From positions 1-9,273 of the forward strand of contig JAIXSD010000071.1 of NCBI GenBank assembly GCA_027484885.1: a stretch of DNA of 9,273 bases, read 5' to 3'. Position 1 is the first letter of the stretch. Every line of letters starts with the position of its first letter. This stretch comes from Rubrivivax sp. Its GTDB lineage: Bacteria; Pseudomonadota; Gammaproteobacteria; Burkholderiales; Burkholderiaceae_C. The position numbers and the translations under genes were made by a program. The notes under the pieces were generated by a model. The model did no database searches, had not been told where the DNA came from, and saw nothing but the letters and a program-made list of their open reading frames with translations. Below are positions 4,598-9,273 of this stretch, piece after piece.

Positions 4598-6994
4598 ATG
4601 GTCAAGCGTTCAGCGAGCCCGCGGCCCGCCAAGGCCCCGACCCTCAGCAACGAGGGTCGGCCGGCACTGGGCAGCACGGAAGAGCGCGCCAAACCCAGCG
4701 AAGCCCGCAGCCCGACCCGCGTCCTGCCCTCACCCGGCCTCAAGGACGCGCCGGTGCTGGACCGCATGTGCTCGCAGTTCGTGCTGACCCTGACGGTCAA
4801 GCATGCCGGCCGCTTCAATCTGCGCCGCGATTTCAACGGCCTGCTCTCCTTCACCGGCCGCCACCTGGTCTGGCCCCTGCGCGTGCTGGGCCGCCTGCGC
4901 GATTACCTGAACCAGCGCTGCCAGGGCAATGAGCTCTGGCGCGGCCACGAAGCCCTCAGCGACGAGGCCTTTTTGCAGCGCCACGGTGTCTGGAGCGGGC
5001 CGTTCTCGGAGGCCACCCTGTTCTTCTACCTCGACGAGTACGTCAAGGACGCGCCCAAGGACATGCTGGCCCTGCTGGCCACCACCAGCGAATGGCTGGA
5101 CCGCCAGCTCAAGCGCGAATCCACCCTGGTCGAGAAAAACATCGACGCGCTCGGCACCCTGCTGCAGCTGAACCCGGCCGAGCGCGCCCTGCTGCTCTAC
5201 GGTACGCTGGCGCGCTACCAGCGCGAGCTGCGCGGCGCCCTGGTCGAGTTCAAGGTCAACACCGCGCAGGAAGCCTTTGCCGCGATCGCCGCGGTGGCCG
5301 GCGTCAACGAGCAAGAGGTGGCCGAGGCCCTGCGTGCTGGCTCGCGCCTGGAACGCATCGGCATGGTGGAGAACCTGATCTCCGAACACAACATCACCGA
5401 CCTGGCCGATCTGATGAAGGTCAGCGACCAGCTGCCGCCGGTGCTGATGCGCGAGTACCCCGGGCCGCACGATCTGATGGCCGTCTTCACCCGCCCGGCC
5501 ACGCCCAGCCAGCTCAAGGCCGAAGACTTCGAGTTCGTCGCCGACGACCTGGCCCTGCTCAACACCTTGCTGCGCCAGGCGGTGGCGCGGCGCGAGCCCG
5601 GCGTCAATGTGCTGCTCTACGGCCCGCCCGGCACCGGCAAGACCGAGCTGGCCAAGGTGGCGGCACAGGCCGCAGGACTGGATCTGTACGAGGTGGAATA
5701 CGCCGACCGCGACGGCAACAGCCTCTCGGGCCGCGACCGCTACCGCTCGCTGCAGATCAGCCAGGTCTTCCTCAAGGCCAGCGCCCATGTGGCGCTGCTG
5801 TTCGACGAGGTCGAGGACGTCTTCCCGCCTTTGTCCACGGACACCGCCCAGCTGATCGCCCGCCTCGACTCGGCCGCCGAGGCGCCGACCTCGGGCTCGG
5901 TCTCGGGCAAGGCTTGGGTCAACCAGATCCTGGAAACCAACCCGGTGCCGGTGATCTGGATCACCAACCGCATCGAGCAGATCGACCCGGCCTTCCGCCG
6001 CCGTTTTCAGTACCACCTGGAGCTCAAGTCCCCGCCGCCAGGCGCCCGCCTCGGCCTGGTCAGCAAGGCCCTGGCCGATGTGCCGGTCAGCGCCGAGTTC
6101 GCCGCCCGCCTGGCCGAGCGCCGCGGGCTGACACCGGCCCAGATCCGCACCGCCGTTCGCTTTGCCCAGCTGGCCGGCCAGCCGGCCGACTGCGAGCAAA
6201 TGATCGAGCGCCAGCTGGAAAACGCCGACAAAGCCCTGGGCCACCGCGCGCATGGCCGGGCCGTGCGGCCGGCGGTGACGCAGTACGCGCTGGAACTGCT
6301 GAACTGCGAGTCGCGCTTCGAGGTGCCGCGCATCGTCGCCGCCTTGCAGCGCCGCGGCGTCGGCAACCTCTGCTTCTACGGCCCGCCGGGCAGCGGCAAG
6401 ACCGCCCTGGCTGAACACATCGCCCAAGCCCTGCAGCGGCCGCTGATGGTGCGCCAGGCCAGCGACCTGGCCAGCAAGTTCGTCGGCGAAACCGAGCAGA
6501 ACATGGCCCGCATGTTTGAAACCGCGGCCGCCGAGGGCGCGGTGCTGCTGCTGGACGAGGCCGACAGCTTTCTGCGCAGCCGCCGCATGGCCGAGCGCAA
6601 TTACGAGGTCTCCGAGGTCAACGAGATGCTGGCCGGCATGGAGCGCTTCGCCGGCATCTTCATCTGCACCACCAATCTGTTCGAAGAGCTGGACGAGGCA
6701 GCGCTGCGGCGCTTTGCCTTCAAGATCGGCTTCAAGGCGCTGCGCGTGGAGCAGCGCGAGCGCATGTTCGCCCGCGAGGCCTGCGGTGACGACGCCGCAG
6801 CGCTGGATGCCGATCAACGCGAGCGTTTGGCCGCGCTGGACCAGCTCACGCCCGGGGACTTTGCGGCCGTGCGCCAGCAGGTCGAGATCCTCGGCGAGCC
6901 GCTGACACCGGACGAGTTCCTGTCCCAGCTGGAAGCCGAGCACCGGGTCAAGCCCGGCGTGCGCAGCCGCCGCCAGATCGGCTTCCAGCATTGA
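4598..6994 (+). CDS. Tandem AAA+ ATPase (two ATPase modules, uncharacterised family)
   Basis: A 798-residue cytoplasmic ATPase with two AAA+ modules, as in Cdc48/p97-like remodelling machines, although the family has no assigned role that I know of. Residues 1-55 are low-complexity and basic; 56-330 form a mostly helical N-terminal region without a domain I can name. Module 1 has Walker A GPPGTGKT (342-349), Walker B LLFDEVED with D403/E404, sensor-1 N457 in WITN and an arginine-finger run DPAFRRRF (463-470). Module 2 has Walker A GPPGSGKT (595-602), the pore-loop-like SKFVGETE (626-633), Walker B LLLDEADSF with D653/E654, sensor-1 N693 in CTTN and arginines R704/R705. Both modules therefore look competent for ATP binding and hydrolysis. 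The start is ATG 4598, with AAGGGA 8 nt upstream; an in-frame GTG at 4565 lacks one. A TraB/GumN gene follows after 43 bp. Confidence 0.9.
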   Translation: MVKRSASPRPAKAPTLSNEGRPALGSTEERAKPSEARSPTRVLPSPGLKDAPVLDRMCSQFVLTLTVKHAGRFNLRRDFNGLLSFTGRHLVWPLRVLGRLRDYLNQRCQGNELWRGHEALSDEAFLQRHGVWSGPFSEATLFFYLDEYVKDAPKDMLALLATTSEWLDRQLKRESTLVEKNIDALGTLLQLNPAERALLLYGTLARYQRELRGALVEFKVNTAQEAFAAIAAVAGVNEQEVAEALRAGSRLERIGMVENLISEHNITDLADLMKVSDQLPPVLMREYPGPHDLMAVFTRPATPSQLKAEDFEFVADDLALLNTLLRQAVARREPGVNVLLYGPPGTGKTELAKVAAQAAGLDLYEVEYADRDGNSLSGRDRYRSLQISQVFLKASAHVALLFDEVEDVFPPLSTDTAQLIARLDSAAEAPTSGSVSGKAWVNQILETNPVPVIWITNRIEQIDPAFRRRFQYHLELKSPPPGARLGLVSKALADVPVSAEFAARLAERRGLTPAQIRTAVRFAQLAGQPADCEQMIERQLENADKALGHRAHGRAVRPAVTQYALELLNCESRFEVPRIVAALQRRGVGNLCFYGPPGSGKTALAEHIAQALQRPLMVRQASDLASKFVGETEQNMARMFETAAAEGAVLLLDEADSFLRSRRMAERNYEVSEVNEMLAGMERFAGIFICTTNLFEELDEAALRRFAFKIGFKALRVEQRERMFAREACGDDAAALDADQRERLAALDQLTPGDFAAVRQQVEILGEPLTPDEFLSQLEAEHRVKPGVRSRRQIGFQH

Positions 6995-7008
6995 GGGCGC
7001 AGCCGCGC

Positions 7009-7026
7009 TGCCACCCAGCTGTGGCA
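7009..7026 (+). other. Small inverted repeat in the ATPase-TraB/GumN gap
   Basis: TGCCAC (7009-7014) and GTGGCA (7021-7026) form a 6-bp stem with a 6-nt loop. The last base of the stem is also the first base of an alternative ATG at 7026. No T-tract follows, so this is not a convincing terminator. It could weakly affect start choice for the next gene or be chance. Confidence 0.3.
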
Positions 7027-7037
7027 TGGTGGCGGGC

Positions 7038-8045
7038 ATGAACGCCGCGCCTTTTTCTCGCTTCCATCGCCCGGGCTTGAACGCTCGCCGCTTCCCGCTC
7101 TTGGCCTGCTTGCTGCCCCTGGCGCTGCTCTGGCCAAGGGGCGCCACGGCCGCGCCGGCCTGCCCGCCAGCCATCGCCATGCCCAGCGAGGCGCAAGCCC
7201 AGACCCTGGCAGCCCAGGCGCCCGACCGGGGCCTGCTCTACCGCCTGCGTCGCGACGGGGTGGATTCCTACCTCTACGGCACCCTGCATGTCGGCCGCAT
7301 GGAATGGCTGTTCCCCGGCCCGCGCCTGCGCGAAGCCATGGCGCAGAGCCGCGTGCTGGCCCTGGAGCTGGACCTGCAAGACCCGGCCACCTTGCAGGTG
7401 CTGAGCCAGGCGCCGCGTCATGCCGAGCCCCTGAAGCTGAACGAGCCCCAGCGCAAGCGCATGGCCGCCCAGGCGCGCGCCGCCTGCCTGCCCGAGCAGG
7501 CCCTGGCCAGCCTGCACCCCATCCTGCAGCTGAGCACCTACACCGTGCTGCAGGCGCGCTGGGACGGGCTGGACCCCAGCTTCGGCCAGGAGCAGATGCT
7601 GAGCGTCTGGGCCCGCCAGCAGGGCCGCCCCGTTCAGGCCCTGGAATCGGCCGAGCGTCAGCAGCAGGCCCTGATTCCGGCCCGGGCGGCCGAGGCGCGC
7701 AAGACCTTGCTCAAAGGTCTGGATCAGCTGGAGCGCGGCCAGGTGCGGCCGGTGCTGCGCCGCCTGGCCCAGGCCTGGGCCGATGGCGACCTGGAGCTGC
7801 TGCAGAACTACGAACGCTGGTGCGACTGCATCGAGGATGAGCAAGACCGCATCGAGCTGCACCGCCTCAACGACGAGCGCAACCCCGAGCTCGCACGCGG
7901 CATCGAAGCCCTGCATGCAAAAGGCCAGCCGGTGCTGGCCGCCGTCGGCGCCCTGCACCTGAGCGGTGCGCAGTCGCTGCCGCGGCTGCTGGCGCAGCGG
8001 GGCTTCGAGGTGGAGCGCCTGGTACCACCGTCAGACAAACGCTAG
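7038..8045 (+). CDS. TraB/GumN (TIKI-like) family exported protein
   Basis: A 335-residue predicted periplasmic protein. The TraB/GumN family is related to the animal TIKI metalloproteases, whose two GxxH motifs bind metal. Both motifs are present: YLYGTLHVG with G81-T82-L83-H84, and AVGALHLSG with G304-A305-L306-H307. E110 in LALELDL and R281-N282 in the NDERNPELARGIEAL stretch are further family positions. The N-terminus has basic residues to R18, a hydrophobic core (about 19-32) and ATAA, giving a likely Sec signal cleaved near residue 39. Two close cysteines (C262, C264 in WCDC) could form or exchange disulfides in the periplasm. Proteolytic activity is inferred from the family; its substrate is unknown. 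ATG 7026 is an equally readable in-frame start four codons upstream, and neither has a strong ribosome-binding site. It is co-directional with both neighbours. Confidence 0.88.
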   Translation: MNAAPFSRFHRPGLNARRFPLLACLLPLALLWPRGATAAPACPPAIAMPSEAQAQTLAAQAPDRGLLYRLRRDGVDSYLYGTLHVGRMEWLFPGPRLREAMAQSRVLALELDLQDPATLQVLSQAPRHAEPLKLNEPQRKRMAAQARAACLPEQALASLHPILQLSTYTVLQARWDGLDPSFGQEQMLSVWARQQGRPVQALESAERQQQALIPARAAEARKTLLKGLDQLERGQVRPVLRRLAQAWADGDLELLQNYERWCDCIEDEQDRIELHRLNDERNPELARGIEALHAKGQPVLAAVGALHLSGAQSLPRLLAQRGFEVERLVPPSDKR

Positions 8046-8081
8046 CTCCGCGTCGTACCATGCCACCCAGCTGCCCCACCC

Positions 8082-8087
8082 AAGGAG
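8082..8087 (+). promoter_or_regulatory. Shine-Dalgarno site of phaM
   Basis: AAGGAG lies 5 nt before the ATG at 8093. This fixes the start of the PhaM protein at MADNNSF and excludes the in-frame ATG at 8060, which has no such site. Confidence 0.8.
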
Positions 8088-8092
8088 AACTC

Positions 8093-8851
8093 ATGGCCGA
8101 CAACAACAGCTTCAGCAAATTTGTCCCGGGTTTCGATTTCCTGCAAGGCCTGGTCAAGAACGCCGGCGCCGCCCTGCCCGGCATCGGCCAGTGGGTGGCA
8201 CCGACGCTCAACCCCGAGGAGCTGGGCAAACGCATCGAAGAGCTGCGCACCGTGCAGTTCTGGCTGGAGCAAAACGCCCGCATGCTGGGTGCCACCATCC
8301 AGGCACTCGAAGTGCAGCGCATGACGCTGTCCACGCTGAAGTCCATGAACGTGCCACTGGCCCAGCTCAGCGAGGCGCTCAAGGTCACCCCGCCCGAGGC
8401 CAGCGCCGGGCTGGGCAGCTGGCCTGGCGTGCCGCCCGAGGTGCTGGCCGCGGCCCAGGCCGCCAGCCCCAAGGCCAGCGCGCCGGCCCCCGCCCCAGCT
8501 CCGCTGGCCAGCAAGGCCAAGAAAGCACCCGCGGCCCCGGCCACACCTGCCATGCCCGTGGTCGACCCCATGCAGTGGTGGGGCGCCCTCAGCCAGCAGT
8601 TCACCCAGCTGGCCGCCAATGCCATGAAGGAAAGCGCCACCGACGCGGCCAAGAACCTGGCCGGCAGCATCGTCAAGCAATCCTTCGACGCGGCCGGTGA
8701 AACCCTGCGCAAGGCCGCCACCGTGCCCGGCGCCATGGCCGGCAGCGCGGTCGACCTGGTGGCCAAAAGCCTGACGCCCAAAGCCAGCGCCAGGTCTGCC
8801 CCCAGCAAGGCTGCTGCCAAGGCCCCGGCGGCCCGCAAGCGCAAGGCCTGA
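8093..8851 (+). CDS. phaM: PhaM-type PHA granule regulatory protein
   Basis: A 252-residue homologue of PhaM. In Ralstonia eutropha (Cupriavidus necator) PhaM activates the PHA synthase PhaC1, coats polyhydroxybutyrate granules and tethers them to the nucleoid so that daughter cells share them. The N-terminal block is highly recognisable: FVPGFDFLQGLVKNAG (10-25), GIGQWVAPTLNPEEL (30-44), the TVQFWLEQNARML run (53-65) and the IQALEVQRMTLSTLKSMNV run (69-87). Residues 123-156 form an Ala/Pro/Lys linker. Residues 158-225 hold a second helical region (DPMQWWGALSQQF onward). The tail (about 228-252, with PSKAAAKAPAARKRKA at 237-252) is histone H1-like, which fits DNA binding. Its presence suggests that the host stores PHA; no PHA synthase gene is in the window. 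The glcD-like gene starts 9 bp after the stop, which points to co-transcription. Confidence 0.92.
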   Translation: MADNNSFSKFVPGFDFLQGLVKNAGAALPGIGQWVAPTLNPEELGKRIEELRTVQFWLEQNARMLGATIQALEVQRMTLSTLKSMNVPLAQLSEALKVTPPEASAGLGSWPGVPPEVLAAAQAASPKASAPAPAPAPLASKAKKAPAAPATPAMPVVDPMQWWGALSQQFTQLAANAMKESATDAAKNLAGSIVKQSFDAAGETLRKAATVPGAMAGSAVDLVAKSLTPKASARSAPSKAAAKAPAARKRKA

Positions 8852-8860
8852 CCTCGGCCG

Positions 8861-9273
8861 ATGAGCGCGCTCGCCCCCACCACCAGCCCACGCAGCCAGG
8901 CGCAGCAGCGCTTGATCCAGGCCTTGTCGGCCGAGCTGCCGGCCCATGCCCTGCTCTGGACCGAGGAGGACACCACACCCTACGAGTGCGACGGCCTCTC
9001 GGCCTACCGCCAGCGGCCGCTGGCCGTGGCCCTGCCGGAAACCGAAGCGCAGGTCGGCGCCGTGCTGCGCATCTGCCAGCAGCTGCAGGTGCCGGTGGTG
9101 GCGCGCGGTGCCGGCACCGGTTTGTCGGGCGGCGCCATGCCCCATGCGCAAGGTCTGACCCTGGCCCTGGCCAAGTTCAAGAAGATTCTCGAGATCAACC
9201 CGATCGCGCGCACGGCACGGGTGCAGTGCGGGGTGCGCAACCTCGCCATCTCCGAGGCCGCAGCGGTCCACGG
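8861..9273 (+). CDS. glcD: FAD-linked oxidase, glycolate oxidase GlcD-like (5' part)
   Basis: The first 137 codons of a protein that runs off the right edge. It resembles GlcD and related FAD-linked 2-hydroxyacid dehydrogenases of the PCMH/VAO superfamily, which oxidise glycolate or D-lactate. Visible features are a helical start, TPYECDGLSAYRQRPLAVAL (39-58), the opening of the FAD-binding domain (ETEAQVGAVLRICQQL, 60-75), the glycine-rich flavin loop VVARGAGTGLSGGAMP (79-94), and the LALAKFKKILEINP segment (101-114) followed by VQCGVRNLAISEA (121-133). The catalytic C-terminal half is outside the window, so GlcD cannot be told from a D-lactate dehydrogenase. The ribosome-binding site is weak; with the stop of phaM 9 bp upstream, the gene may rely partly on translation from phaM. 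A downstream glcE/glcF pair would support the GlcD call. Confidence 0.85.
   Translation, partial: MSALAPTTSPRSQAQQRLIQALSAELPAHALLWTEEDTTPYECDGLSAYRQRPLAVALPETEAQVGAVLRICQQLQVPVVARGAGTGLSGGAMPHAQGLTLALAKFKKILEINPIARTARVQCGVRNLAISEAAAVH

Noticed and set aside
7098..7109. Possible lipobox LLAC (residues 21-24) in the TraB/GumN protein
   Set aside because: The hydrophobic run before the cysteine is only a few residues long and continues after it, so a Sec signal cleaved near residue 39 is more natural.
4730..7180. An 816-codon open frame on the minus strand opposite the AAA+ ATPase
   Set aside because: It mirrors the ATPase codons in GC-rich DNA, its translation is Ala/Gly/Gln/Leu-rich without any domain, and the plus-strand frame has two full sets of ATPase motifs.
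7009..8073. Identical 13-mer TGCCACCCAGCTG before both the TraB/GumN gene (7009-7021) and phaM (8061-8073)
   Set aside because: One such 13-mer pair is about what chance gives in 9 kb of GC-rich sequence, and it sits at different distances from the two starts.
8042..9271. Long minus-strand open frames across phaM and the GlcD-like gene
   Set aside because: These are Gly/Ala/Arg-rich shadows of two well-recognised plus-strand genes.

Overview
The window is GC-rich (roughly 70% by eye) and densely coded. It reads as an ordinary chromosomal segment of a betaproteobacterium of the order Burkholderiales, probably near Rubrivivax, Leptothrix or Roseateles. The pointers are a DUF3567 protein, a PhaM-type polyhydroxyalkanoate (PHA) granule regulator, a betaproteobacterial-style DUF3108 protein and a MKLATYKDGS-type fumarylacetoacetate-hydrolase-fold protein. 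This placement rests on remembered families, not on a search. I see no insertion sequence, phage gene, CRISPR array, tRNA or rRNA.

Left part (about 1-2930), minus strand. Reading 5' to 3' on the minus strand, an FAH-family hydrolase (2930-1875) is followed after 48 bp by a secreted DUF4197 protein (1826-1149). After a further 146 bp comes a ProQ/FinO-domain RNA chaperone with an Arg/Gly-rich tail (1002-154). A strong hairpin with a T-tract (90-116) ends this run. The first ~90 bases hold only an unresolved gene edge.

Centre (2931-4016), plus strand. A membrane-anchored, proline-rich DUF3108 protein (2982-4016) is transcribed divergently from the FAH gene, with only 51 bp between the start codons.

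Right part (4189-9273), plus strand. The order is a small DUF3567 protein, a 798-residue tandem AAA+ ATPase, an exported TraB/GumN (TIKI-like) putative metalloprotease, PhaM, and the 5' part of a GlcD-type FAD-linked oxidase that leaves the window. The gaps between stop and start codons are 115, 43, 47 and 9 bp, so the last four genes could share a transcript. Their products act in different places: cytoplasmic ATPase, periplasmic protease-like protein, PHA granule/nucleoid, and glycolate or lactate oxidation. No single pathway links them.

No clearly new multi-gene system is evident. The points most worth a second look are an apparently lost metal ligand in the FAH-family protein, the functionally undescribed two-module AAA+ ATPase with unlike modules, the RG-rich tail on the ProQ homologue, and the TonB-like layout of the DUF3108 protein.
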